Assembly: GCF_032854445.1 (NCBI RefSeq)
Contig: NC_088295.1
Span: 87,257,836-87,321,835 of the forward strand
Reading direction: 5' to 3'
From: Liolophura sinensis
Taxonomy: Eukaryota > Mollusca > Polyplacophora > Chitonida > Chitonidae
DNA length: 64,000 nucleotides
The position numbers were made by a program, and so were the translations under genes. The notes beneath the pieces are model-generated. The model ran no database searches and was not told where the DNA came from. It saw only the letters and a program-made list of their open reading frames with translations. How positions within the stretch are numbered: the first letter of the stretch is position 1; the number at the start of each line of letters is the position of its first letter. Of the stretch, positions 1 to 12,836 are shown one piece after another.

Positions 1-1569
1 ATGGTTAATCATCAATACATGTAGTTGTATGGTTAATCATCAATACATGTAGTTGTATGGTTAATCATCACCACTTGTAGTTGTATGGTTAATCATCAAT
101 ACATGTAGTTATATGGATAATCATCAATACATGTAGTTGTATGGTTAATCATCAATACATGTAGTTGTATGGTTAATCATCAATACATGTAGTTGTATGG
201 TTAATCATCACCACATGTAGTTGTATGGTTAATCATCAATACATGTAGTTGTATGGTTAATCATCAATACATGTAGTTGTATGGTTAATCATCACCACAT
301 GTAGTTGTGTGGTTAATCATCAATACATGTAGTTGTATGGTTAATCATCACTACATGTAGTTGTATGGTTAATCATCACCACATGTAGTTGTATGGTTAG
401 TCATCAATACATGTAGTTATATGGATAATCATCAATACATGTAGTTGTATGGTTAATCATCACCACATGTAGTTGTATGGTTAATCATCAATACATGTAG
501 TTGTATGGATAATCACCAATACATGTAGTTGTATGGTTAATCATCACCACTTGTAGTTGTATGGTTAATCATCACCACATGTAGTTGTATGGTTAATCAT
601 CACCACATGTAGTTGTATGGTTAATCATCAATACATGTAGTTGTATGGTTAATCATCACCACATGTAGTTGTATGGTTAATCATCAATACATGTAGTTGT
701 CTGGTTAATCATCACCACATGTAGTTGTATGGTTAATCATCAATACATGTAGTTGTATGATTAATCATCACCACATGTAGTTGTATGGTTAATCATCACC
801 ACATGTAGTTGTATGGTTAATCATCACCACATGTAGTTGTATGGTTAATCATCACCACATGTAGTTGTATGGTTAATCATCAATACATGTAGTTGTATGG
901 TTAATCATCACCACATGTAGTTGTATGGATAATCATCAATACATGTAGTTGTATGGTTAATCATCAATACATGTAGTTGTATGGATAATCATCAATACAT
1001 GTAGTTGTATGGATAATCATCAATACATGTAGTTGTATGGTTAATCATCACCACATGTAGTTGTATGGTTAATCATCACCACATGTAGTTGTATGGTTAA
1101 TCATCAATACATGTAGTTGTATGGATAATCATCAATACATGTAGTATGGTTAATCATCAACACATGTAGTTGTATGGATAATCATCAATACATGTAGTTG
1201 TATGATTAATCATCAATACATGTAGTTGTATGGTTAATCATCAATACATGTAGTTGTATGATTAATCATCACCACATGTAGTTGTATGGATAATCATCAA
1301 TACATGTAGTTGTATGGTTAATCATCAATACATGTAGTTGTATGGATAATCATCAATACATATAGTTGTATGGATAATCATCAATACATGTAGTTGTATG
1401 GTTAATCATCACCACATGTAGTTGTATGGTTAATCATCACCACATGTAGTTGTATGGTTAATCATCAATACATGTAGTTGTATGGTTAATCATCACCACA
1501 TGTAGTTGTATGATTAATCATCACCACATGTAGTTGTATGGTTAATCATCAATACATGTAGTTGTATGG
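1..1569. repeat. 28-bp minisatellite, about 56 copies, cut by the left edge
   Basis: Unit of 28 bp: atggttaatcatcaatacat plus gtagttgt. Two main variants alternate, one with tcaataca and one with tcaccaca, and a second site varies between ggttaa and ggataa. One copy near 1144 lacks 3 bp. The array starts before position 1. It contains the ACATGTA core. Confidence 0.98.
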
Positions 1570-4008
1570 GTAAATTCCACTCAAGGAAGTGCTTTTATAG
1601 TGGCTGAAAAGATTTACAATACATGATTTCAGATAGTTAAAAATGGTAACATGTGACTTCAGACTATATTCGGGTCATTGACTTCTTCTAATCCACTATG
1701 TATCATGTACATGTACCTGAATACCAATGAAATAGATACATGTTTAGTAGATAATACGTTACGTGTTCATATCATGCCCATATGATTGTGCTAGTCACCC
1801 AAGTGGTACGCCAGTAGTCTTTGCTTGATGTAAATCAGTGTAACCAGAATGTTGATAGCCCGTTTAATGTTTTGTTAAATTTGAATAGTTTGAGCCATGG
1901 ACTTTAGAAAACCATAGATACAGTATAGATAAACAAAGGATATTTGCTCAGTGAAGGTCATGAATATTTTTTGAGTGAGAGATTATCATTTCCACCTTTC
2001 ACGAGAAAAATATTTATGATATTCAACCTTCACTGTGCAGTATTCTATTTATTATTTTTATTTGGACAATATATGATTCTATGTATTTGAACAAGATTAA
2101 GCAATGTTTATAGTTGTAGGCCTTCACAGACTTTAGTATATAGAGTGAAGTTGCTCATGACATCTTGTATGACGTCGTGTCTTGTTGGATGACATTAGAA
2201 ATGTTAAAGTTGACTGAACTTGTATTATGGCATCATTCTGCTAAGCTCGGATTGGAACGTGATAAAAGAACATTTTTCTCTGTAACGTCACGGCATTGAG
2301 GTGTGTAATAACAAAAGTGATATCTAATTTTAGCCAGGGAGATATCACTTTTATCGGTGAAGGAAACTCTTTATATAAATAATTTCACCTTTATATAAAT
2401 AATAAAATGATGTATTATATTCAGGTACATGTAGGTCCATGTACATTTACTTATGTAGTACTGAATAGATATACATATATGTACTTAACTATTAAACAGG
2501 TGATGTTAAGTAGGGTTGATAGCAGGCTTTGTTCATATATAAGGTTTACATGTACAGTGTGTGGTTTGAATTCAACTGAGCTAAGTCTGCTTTGGGTGAT
2601 GTCAGATTGGCTGTGTGGGTAGGGGCATCTAAGAGGCTAGAGGTTCATCCAAGCTATCAGACCAGATTATAAGATAGTGATCCATTGATGACACACAGAC
2701 TGCCAGTGAAAAGTATGGTGCTGGACTAAGCAAGGGTATAACACTGGTGTGGAAAATTGTTTGTGGAATTGTGGTTGTCATTTCAGCTGCTGGTACATTG
2801 TAGCCCAGCAGGGAAGACCTGGCTGTCACTGACTGCTTATCTATAACTATTGGGGCGTACTCCAGGGACTGCGAGCTTCACTGCCTCCCCTGTCCTCTGG
2901 CCAACACGCACCATTACCAGCGAGCCTGGTGACAAACTACTGGACAACGGGTGACCAGATTGGCACTGCCAGATGACTCTCTCCTTCTCTCTCTCATCAA
3001 CCCTCAGCATCCATCCATCCAACACCATTGATTTTTTCTGGCCTACACTCAGCACACAACTAGTCAGTGTTGCATCCAAAAGGAAGGGACGGTTCCACAT
3101 TGCAGCTACTGTCTTGGCAGAGGAATCCTACGGATGGGTTTGCACACAGCAAGTTACGGCAGCTGTCCATGTCCTCGCCACCTCGGCTAATTGACATTTT
3201 CAGGCTGGGCTAGCTGACCTGTTTCTGGGTAACAATCACAAGCTGGTCTCTCTCTGTCTCTCCCTCTCTTCATCGGCTTACATTTGGTCAAACACAAGTC
3301 ACAGAGGTTACCAGTCTTTAAGTAGAATTGATGATTCTCTTCTTATTTTCAGCCACAGACTGGATAATTGACCGATTTTTGGCCAAGCAGTAGTGTTATT
3401 GAAATTGGCCAGCCGGCTGTTCTGTAACCTTGGCTGAGTCTGTGATAGCCATCAGCAGGACTGGAACAGCCTCTCTCTAGTACACCTACATGTAGGCAGC
3501 TGGAGCTGTATCTGAAGGAACTAGTGAAGGATTGCCTGTGAAGGCTTGTTATAGAATTTAGCAGCTTGTATGGGTTCGGTGGCTGCAGTCTAGGAAGAGC
3601 TGAACATATCATTATAGAAGGTATATGTCAGGAGGAAAGGATTGGGTGTGGAATACTTGTTCTCAAGGGCTACTGACAGTGTGTTCTGACATACCCTACC
3701 CATGGCCTTCCCAGACTAGATGCAACTAGTGTCCCTGCAGAGCATGTCAGCCACCCATATGTCACCCTCTTCCTGGTGAGTCCATTCAACTTACATTTCC
3801 TACACTCGCATTATGGTATCCTATAATCTGCATGAGCTATCAGCGCTCATCATTGAGCATGTAGATTTGCTGGATAGATTTTGTAAATTGATCTGCTTAC
3901 CTCTGTTACTGATCATTTATCTAGCGTACCTGTATGTGGATAATGGCAGTAGGGTTGTAAGGATCAATATGCCTCTATTCTGACTACTGCTCATACATAT
4001 AGCTGCAG

Positions 4009-4088
4009 ACACAGGAGGCCGCTGCCCATATTTGGTACTGTCAGCCAGCTGAGCTCAGGTGGACTGTTATTGTGGTCAATGTCCATGG
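4009..4088 (+). other. Candidate upstream non-coding exon
   Basis: An 80-bp segment between catatagctgcag and the donor CCATGG/gtaagt at 4089. Another good donor, TTCCTG/gtgagt at 3776, ends a relatively GC-rich, repeat-free stretch (about 2600-3775) that could be a first exon. Neither encodes a recognisable protein. Whether they belong to the DGK gene, about 30 kb downstream, cannot be seen. Confidence 0.2.
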
Positions 4089-5336
4089 GTAAGTACTTTT
4101 TCTGGCTCACTGATGGCCGCAGCATTATACGAGTGTATCCTTGAATACATTTAAACTTTGTTGGCCCACCGTTTAGGCATTACGTAGCTAAAATTCTGAT
4201 ACTATCATACAACATAAAAAAGGGAAGGTTTAATGTGTTTGGCATCAACATGTGTCAGTCATGGCCATGCTGAATTGGCATCTTTGATTACAACCAGAAA
4301 TAGAGATAGTTTTGTGAAATATCCTTTGCATATCTGACCAAACCTATTGCCTGTGTCAGTTATAGTTGTGTCTTATGCTGGCTGTTACCAGCTTTCTTCT
4401 TTCCCTGATTGCATGGCCTGTGTGCATCTGGCTTAGCATGTTACCACAGTGTCGCATGGACCTATACCTATAAGGATCAGGTCAATACTGCAAGGCTGTT
4501 ATGGTCAGTTTACATCTGTGCACTTAGTCCAGGGAATAGGAATGTATGTAGTTAAATGATTGCAGTACACTTGGCATGGTTGTCACTTGTTTCAGATGCA
4601 TACATGTACATGTGTTTACAGGCTCACAACTGCTTGATACCAACAGTGGAATTTTGGCTAGTACTATACACACATGTACACACATACTTTTGTTTTGTTG
4701 AAACATGTTACACTTCTCCATATATAAATATATCATGAAGCTGTAATACATGTATGTCATACATCAAACTTGCTGTTTAGCCTTGCACAAGTAAGGTTCT
4801 GTGTTGAAATTCAGCTGTATACTTAAGATGGAACACATATTGGTTTGAGATATAGATAACTGCATGTACTGCATGTTCTTGTGCTTCAGTCATTTCCATT
4901 TAGGCTACAAACTAGTCTACCTGTTGTATGGTGCATGTGCCCTCGTACAATACAAACAAACTTCACTGGCATCATGAAATCAGTCAGTTGCATATAACTT
5001 CATGCATTATGTATGGCGTTCTTGTATTTTTAATTCTTCTGTAATTTTTTTTGCCATGTTAGAGGTCTTTATAAGGTCACATTTGTCCGTCTTTCTCTCC
5101 CATTGTCCGTAAAAAGTTCATTAGTGCAAGTTAAAAAAACAAATCACCTTAGAATATCCAACTTTCTGTATACGAGGTCAAATATTTAGTCAATCACTCA
5201 TTTCTGAGAGCTGAAAATATAAAATGATAACTTAACAAATTTAACCCAAATCATCACAAAAATGACCTCATATCATTCAAATGTACATGTACAAAATTTC
5301 AGCCATACGAGTTTATGGGGTTTTATCCACTTCCAC

Positions 5337-5432
5337 GTTGTTTTCTAATGATATACCCCGTTTCCTCCCACCATAATGCTACCTGCCGCTGTGTAAGTGA
5401 AATACCAATCAAATAAATAATAAATACGATTA
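5337..5432 (+). mobile_element. SINE, 3' fragment
   Basis: Contains cctcccaccataatgctacc, taagtgaaat and accaatcaaataaataata, matching the tail of the complete copies at 20.5 and 63.6 kb. The head is missing. Confidence 0.75.
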
Positions 5433-6960
5433 TATAAGTGGAGTGTCGTACATTTGGCACCTTGAAATCATATTCAGTGATCTCAATTTGTGTTCACTCT
5501 GAAGAGTTCAGAACATTGAATATTTGATCCATGGGTTATAGTGTGTACACTGTATGTTCTGTCCAGTCAGTCAGGAAACTGGATGTGATTTTATTTTTGT
5601 CGATGTTACTGTAACTACTGAATGAACTTGTATATGGTATACAGTATTTTACTCGTAAAACTGGATATCAAGGACTTGTCATTGTATGAATCATATAGTA
5701 TAAGATACACCTGATACATAAGACATTTCCAAATGGTACATGTATTTGTCATGTCTATTTCTGTAATTACTACACATTGTTTATTACACCAAACGGATGT
5801 CAGATCTAGAGCTTGTTTGTCCCTGTGGTATGTGGAGAAAGTCAGGTGAAATACTGTTCTGTTAGATGTTGGTGTTTGGTATTATTGTTCTTTTCAAGTC
5901 TCATTCTATTTTATCTCAATTATTAGATGCTTCACTGACCAGCTGATGTTGTACAGATTGCTGGAGCTGTGATCCTTAACGTTTTTGTCGAACTACATTG
6001 TATAACGTGGTTTGATGTTGGATCAAAATGTTTGTGAATTTAGTTGTAGGTGATAACTTTTACTTCAGATCACTACCACCTCATGCCAACAAACTATGTT
6101 TAGTGTCAAAGCATCTCTGAAGGTTTTTGTCCTCAATATGTTTGCCCAGTATTGCTAAGACCAGGAGGCCACACATAATGATTGTGTATACACATTGTTA
6201 AATGAATAAAGGTTCACATCGGATTGATTGATAATGGATGATTCAGCATTCATGATACACATGTGCAATTCCCATCCATAGATTAGTCATATGTACATTG
6301 TGACTGCACATGTAAGTGTAATGTGTAACTGTGAAAGTTTGGATATGCGTGAGCACATGTAGTCATGCCAGACATGTACATGAACATTAATTCTAAGTGT
6401 ATATACATGTATACACCTGATTTGCATATCCTGCAACATCATTGCATTTGAATTTCTTATCTGATTGTAATTCATATATGCAGTACATGTATGTTGTGTT
6501 ATGCAATGTGCGACAAGTATGTCTGTAATGGAGCATCATATTTACTGCTTTGTGGAGAAAGAGTTCTCTCCCTTTGTTTCCATATTTGCTAAGTGCAGTG
6601 TAACTGACATCTGTGATATCCTGGGCCATTTTAGTTCTGTAAAAGGTTTGGACTGCAAGACTAATCAATTTGTATTAAAAGTAAGAAGTGAACTAAAGAA
6701 AAACATGATGGTTTACCAATAAAGAGTTTAGTTTCCGTGCAAATTGTTGATAGCAAATTCCAAACAGTGAATCAAAACTATGCTGCGATTCGGCAATTCC
6801 AGAGCAATTTAAATTCAGACAGAAACCTTTCTGAAGCCCTGTTAGGGATACAAAAAATGTTTTTGTAGTGTGACATTACCCTTGGTGAAATATTCAGGTA
6901 AATTCATTATCCTCCTGAAAATCGGAAAATCATTATGATGTCCATGAGGACTTAAGTTAA

Positions 6961-7047
6961 AGATTCCTCCTCACATATTTCCTCCTCCTCACATAATTTC
7001 TCCTCCTCACATATTTCCTCCTCCTCACATATTTTGTCCTCACATAT
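6961..7047. repeat. Short pyrimidine-rich tandem repeat
   Basis: About four to five copies of an 18-bp motif like tcctcctcctcacatatt, strongly C/T on the + strand. Confidence 0.9.
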
Positions 7048-8376
7048 GTACATATACAGTACTTGTACACTTGCATATACATGTATTTGAGTGGGCAGGT
7101 ATTTGTGGTGGGATCACTGTGACGAGGACTCTGTTCCAAACTAAGATTACATTACTTCCCCCAGACAACCTACCTCATATTTACCACAGAGTGCTAGCCA
7201 AACTGTGAACATGCATGCAGACATTTCCAGTTGTGTGTTAATTAAAGTATGCATCCTCTCAGTCATAATTTACATGCGCCAAAGCAAATTAGAATGACTT
7301 GTACATGTACGTGTATGTATGCACTTTTCATATATAATTGGATGGCTACAAAGGAATTCTCCATATTGTCCTCATGCAAGTGGTCTTGTGGTAAAGTGCT
7401 ACATTTCATGTCAGGGTCAAAGCAAGAAATAAACTGTGTTGCAGTTTGTAGGAGAAGAAAGAGAAAAGCACCCCCCTGAGCCAAAGCCTGAAAACAAAAA
7501 TAAACATAGTTTTAAGAGATATACAGTTTTATGCAGATATGATGTCATATTGCTCAGGAAAAATGTAAGCCTGCATGAATAGTTAGTAAATCTTGCAGAG
7601 TTTCTCATCGGACATCAATCTCTGCGTAGTGCAACACTTAAACCTGTACATTCAACCTTCTCTTTCATTATACATGTGTCTCTTGTTTATGCCAAATCAT
7701 CAAACCGGTCACATGTATATCAGTTCAAAGGTCACTGCGTTATAAAGACAAAATCTGCTGGTATAATTGTGTGATACTACACTGAGCTCCAGTCGGTTTC
7801 CCTGCAAGTTTCCCTCAAGTCGGGAGGTTTGACAGGTAACTGACAGAGAGTTCTAGTTTCTTGTGGAGTCATCTCGTTTTCTCCACTCATATATGGTAGC
7901 CTGACTTCCTCTGTCAGTGGACCATTGTTGACCACATCATTGAATCTGAGTCAAAGAAATAAGTAAATTGATACATAAACTACACTTGATTCATTGATTC
8001 ATAAAGTACATTTCATGTACTCAGGACCATTAATAGACAAATTAAGCATGTACAACAGGGGCTCATAGTCATTGATGTTACTGTGCCAGGGTCCTACATG
8101 TACGTGTGTATACACAAAGAAACATGCCATAGAGACGGAGGGGGAATTGCCTGTTTTAGCTGTACGTTTACATGTAGTAATGAACAAAGCAGACCTGCCA
8201 AGTATAATGTGCAGGTAGAATGGATTCTTTCAGTAACAGGATGTGTTGTTGTTCATGTGCATAGGTAGATACATGTATACGTTTTATTCATTTACAGACA
8301 AAAATGCAGCAGTTCATCATATTTAGAGTGCATTGTAACTAGCAGCCTTGTCTAATTATGAACAGAATATGAATTG
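7048..8376. other. No gene recognised
   Basis: AT-rich sequence with ACATGTA motifs and short open frames on both strands that lack domain or coding signal. Confidence 0.6.
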
Positions 8377-8611
8377 CTGTTACAGGTAGCTGGCCCTGGA
8401 CAAATGAGGTTTCATGCCCCAATCTGTTACAGGTAGCTGGCCCTGGACAAATGAGGTTTCATGCCCCAATCTGTTACAGGTAGCTTGCCCTGGACAAATG
8501 AGGTTTCATGCCCCAATCTGTTACAGGTAGCTTGCCCTGGACAAATGAGGTTTCATGCCCCAATCTGTTACAGGTAGCTGGCCCTGGACAAATGAGGTTT
8601 CATGCCCCAAT
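8377..8611. repeat. 47-bp tandem repeat, 5 near-identical copies
   Basis: Unit of 47 bp (ctgttacaggtagctggccc, then tggacaaatgaggtttcatg, ccccaat). The copies differ by about one base (gctgg or gcttg), which implies a recent expansion. Confidence 0.97.
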
Positions 8612-11489
8612 CTGGCTACATGCTCATGTTTAATAACTGGTTCTGCTGTAGTGTAAATGAGTGGTATTTGCTCTATCAGGTGTGTGAAAAAGGCTTGTGG
8701 AGTACTCTGGGCACACAAAATTCTTGAATTAAATGGATATTTATTTATCATGATTTATGGGGAAAACTTAATTATGTGCCCAGATTAAATTTCCAGCTGT
8801 TGATAAGTAACAACCTGTATGAAGCCTTCTCATATGTTGTTCACATATTGTCACCTACGGGTGACCTTGTGTAAGTTTTCAGCACTGAAAGTAATATTTT
8901 GTGACATTAATTTGCCTCTGAAAATGCACTTTTTGTGGGTGCCAATTTTAGGTCATTTAGAGTATATATTTTAGCATATCTTTCTGGTTGTATGTAAAAT
9001 ATAGATGATATACACATGTATACATATAGACTGAGAGTGATATATTGAAAGTTTTAAGTTAACTGGACAGAAAATTGTATTTCCTGAACACCAATAGTAT
9101 GATGTAGGTACATATATACTTGTATGTCCATGAAATGTATATTACAGTCATCTCTGATTTCAAATTGGAACCGACAACGCACTAGAAGTAGGTTAATCAC
9201 CAGTCAGTTTATCAGACAGTTCTTTTTTCAACTTTTTCAGCTTTCTAGTTATCTTGGGGCAAAGATCTGCCCAATTTGTTCGCTTTCATGTTGTGAAACT
9301 ATTAGCAAGGCTGCATCTGAAGATGTTTTTTAGATAACCACAGCCCATAAGAAGATTATCCAGCGGAATTTGAGATTTTATCGATTCCAACCGAATCTTT
9401 ATGGCTGGTGGCGGCCTGCTAATTTAGCTGAGAACAACACTAGATTTCCAGTAAACAGCTTGTGTGAGAACAAGCCTGTATCCTAGTGGAGAGTCTAATG
9501 GTGGGCCTCTGTGCTAGGATGCCAAAGAGCTGCCTTATTGATCTAGAACCAGCCAAAGTAGATTGCAAAACCCCTTTGAAATTTGTTAGCAGCTCTCTGG
9601 TGTTCCCCAATTAATTGTTGGCTGTGCCTAAGTCCTTCACGCTGGCTCACAGTAAATATACAAGTATCTACACAGAGCGCTGCGGATGTCACTTATCTGG
9701 CAGATGGCTCTGATAGCGCTATAAGAGCTCATCACACCAAATATGCATCCCTCAGCCTTTTCAGGATATTTTTGTGCACCAACTTCCCTGCTCCTGACAC
9801 CAGTCACGCAATGTGCCAGTCTTTATTCTGTCAAATCTGCTTTTAATGAATAGTCTTTGACCAGGTTTGGTCTGCTATGATTTTGATATTAAATTGACTC
9901 AGGTACACTTTAATGTTCATTTTTTTTTTTACCTAAGGATTCATGACGTGTTAATGTAGTATTAGTGACAGTTACATGTATGTAAGTTCATCTGATTAAA
10001 TCCTTCATTCTATTACATATTTCTTTATAGTTAGTTCCTATTTCTTTATAGTACATATTTCTCTACAGTACTTTTATATCATTATATTATATAATACACT
10101 TCAAAACCTTGTCAAAATGCAGTGTATGTCCAAAGTCTTAATCATTGATATATACTTCCTAAAATTTTAGTGTAGAAAGCATTCAGATTTCGTATTTCTT
10201 TGCACCCGAGGCTTGCATGGTTGTAATGTATTTACAAAACTGAAAGCCAATATTTGGCTTAAAAAACACCCATCATCACACTGTCTTTTCTTATATACAG
10301 TATATACATGTACATTTATGCTATACAGGCTAGAACAATGAACTACTGTACTTACACTGTATAACACAGTAGGCAGATTTGTCTCCCAACAACAGCATTG
10401 TAATGAGGGAGAGGTGTATATGTACTGTGTCATGCACAAAGGAGATGGTCATATTGACCTGTGGCTCGTGCTATATTCCTAATAGTTAACCTTCCACAAG
10501 TACATGTACATGTACCCTAATTCTTTTAAAAATTTTGACAGATATTAGTAGTGTTGAAAGTAACTATTATGTTTCTTTACCAGCCTTTTTGAAAAGAAAA
10601 GAATGTGAGTATGTTGTTCATTCGATGGTCTAACCATGTGAGAAAAATAAACTCAATATTCCCGTTAGAATGACATATACAGTGTATTGGCTAAAATGAG
10701 CGACCAGGTGTCCCCAAAATTGAGAAGAAATAGGGTATTCTACTTTGACACCTGGCTAAGTGGTGTAATGTGTCATTCTCGCTACAGATGACCATTCAGC
10801 TATGACCATTAAAGTTGCATGTAGATGTATATGTGCGGGTTTGTCAGAAACTTGGCCCAAGGTGTTGGTTTCACCATACTGTGCTCATTTGTGCCCCACC
10901 CAGAAATTAACTCCTTTCTCATGTAGAAGTGAAGTATTGTTGATGGGTTATAGCAGTACAATTTAACAAGTGTAGATTATCACTATTTGTATGTACATGT
11001 ATGAGATAGAATGCCTGTGTTCACGTATCAGTACAGTACAGCCGGATCCTAACCAAATATCCTGTACCCATTGTGGCTGGACAGTATCATAAGTGGACCC
11101 TATTCCACTGCTATCCTGACGGGATTGTCTGCCCATGGTGGCGCCATCATGGTACAGTCATGCGCATGTCACTCTGCTATCCTGGCTAGAAAATTGCCAT
11201 TGTTCATGCTCTCTTTGTCGCAAACTTATTAATGGCATTTTTTTTTATATCTTATGTAGTTACAAAAGTGCTTTTTCCTTCTCAGCAATTTCTTGCAGAT
11301 TTCGAGTCTATCACACTGGTGTTTTTAGCCAATACTATCGGGGACTATTGTCGGCACATTTGCCGAGCATACATAATTCATTGAGTGTATACTTCCATGC
11401 TTGTGCAGATTGGGAACAGAGGCAAATGATGCTGACGGGACATCATCATTAGCTAATGTACATAACCTGCAGACATCAATAGTTACATC

Positions 11490-11556
11490 GGCTTCGTATA
11501 AGTGAAATATTCTTGAGTATGTTTAAAACACCCATCCAATAAATAAATAAATCAAT
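11490..11556 (+). mobile_element. SINE, short 3' fragment
   Basis: cgtataagtgaaatattctt, gagtatg, aaaacacccatccaataaat: the last part of the SINE tail with two small changes. Confidence 0.7.
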
Positions 11557-11997
11557 AGTTGCATTGTTGAAGAGTTTAAACATTGAATTTGTACAGGGTA
11601 CATAGAGGCTGAAGCTGGATGTCTTTTCAGTGACAAATTCTACACACAAACAAACTCATGCATTTTTACACTGCTTCACATTTGATTACCTCTGAATACT
11701 GCGATATGGCTGTAGAACTTCACAATGTATGTATAAATTTGTTTGTATGTTAAGCGCATAGCTGTTGTAGTGAAGGACACAATTATATACATGTATGTAC
11801 TTGTTTTAATGTCAAAAAACCATGCGGCAATCATATGTCCATGATGGTGCCATGGTATGTGCATTCTGATGAGATCCCGGGATGTACGGATAATCAAACA
11901 CTGTCCAACCATGGATGGCCAACCATACCTGAGCCGAGCAACCAAGATAGGCATAAGATATTCGGTTAGGATAAGGATGTACTGTGTATGTAGGAAG

Positions 11998-12080
11998 TAC
12001 AGTGTAGGCCGTGGTCGCCTTGTAAAGATGTTTGCCTCCCAGACAAGCATTTGGGTTCAGTCCCATTCTGGGACATGGAA
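11998..12080 (+). mobile_element. Candidate tRNA-like SINE head of a different family
   Basis: Has a Pol III B-box-like gggttcagtccc and an upstream A-box-like stretch (ggccgtggtcgccttgtaaa). A similar segment with the same gggttcagtccc is at about 31829-31892. Two diverged copies suggest a second, older SINE family; no tail is recognised. Confidence 0.35.
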
Positions 12081-12423
12081 TTTTCAAGATTTATGGTCTT
12101 GAAACCTTGCTTGTAAGAAGCAGTTGATAACCCTCTCATAGAGTACATACATGTACGAACTGAAGGTAGCCATAGAATGCCAAATGTTGCCTGTTGAATG
12201 CCATTGTTGGAAGTTAGTTGTTAACCAGGAGACCATTTGGATGAGTGCACCATTCCTTGTGATATTAACATTGAGCTAAATATGTGACTTGATTTTGATA
12301 GTCTTTGTGTACATTGAGACCATTTGACTTGACATACACATGTAATTGTTCGCCTGTGTTGTGCTACATGTACTTACATATATATACATTTACATACTGT
12401 ACACATATATAATAACATTAATG

Positions 12424-12836
12424 ACTTCTTGTATGGTGCTACATTTATCTGAAGGTAGTAACATTTGGCACGTTGACTTTATAGATGATGCGTACATGCC
12501 GTGGTCTACATTTAACTGAATAACATTTGACTGAATGGATGATATCTTGTGTGCTCTGTACATGAAGAGAGTAAAATTTGACTTGATGGGTGATATCCCG
12601 TGCACCTTGTGGATAGCCTGTGTGCTACATGTACATGAAGAGAGTAAGATTTGACTCGATTGATGATATCCTGTGTGCTCTGTATATGAAGAGAATACCA
12701 TTTGACTTGACGGACAATATGGATCCTGTGTGTAACGTGACTGGTCATGCAGTACATTTAACTTGACAGACGATATCAATCCTTTATGTAAAGTGACTGG
12801 TCATGCAGTACATTTGACTTGACAGATGATAACATG
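12424..12836. repeat. Diverged tandem repeat of about 55-60 bp
   Basis: Several imperfect copies containing tttgacttga, gatgatatcctgtgtgctct and gtacatgaagagagta. Open frames in it are repeat-driven. Confidence 0.8.

Larger units (their letters stand above)
1570..6960. other. No gene recognised: AT-rich single-copy sequence
   Basis: Largely unique sequence with many scattered TACATGTA palindromes. 2600-3775 is richer in GC and could hold a first exon or promoter. The short open frames here lack coding character. A SINE tail lies at 5337-5432. Confidence 0.6.
8612..12423. other. No gene recognised: single-copy sequence with SINE fragments
   Basis: 9360-9840 and 11050-11460 are relatively complex and GC-balanced and have moderately long open frames, but no recognisable protein or splice pattern. 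A SINE tail is at 11490-11556 and a tRNA-like stretch at 11998-12080. Confidence 0.55.

Noticed and set aside
1-1569. CRISPR-like regular repeats here and in other arrays
   Set aside because: The units are directly adjacent with no unique spacers, and the genome is eukaryotic; these are minisatellites.
2837-3194. Overlapping frames of 87 and 73 codons in the GC-richer upstream stretch
   Set aside because: Opposite-strand overlaps with low-complexity Ser-rich wording; more likely non-coding exon or promoter sequence.
11135-11452. 105-codon + strand frame
   Set aside because: Composition and wording look random; no domain, no partner exons, no known family.
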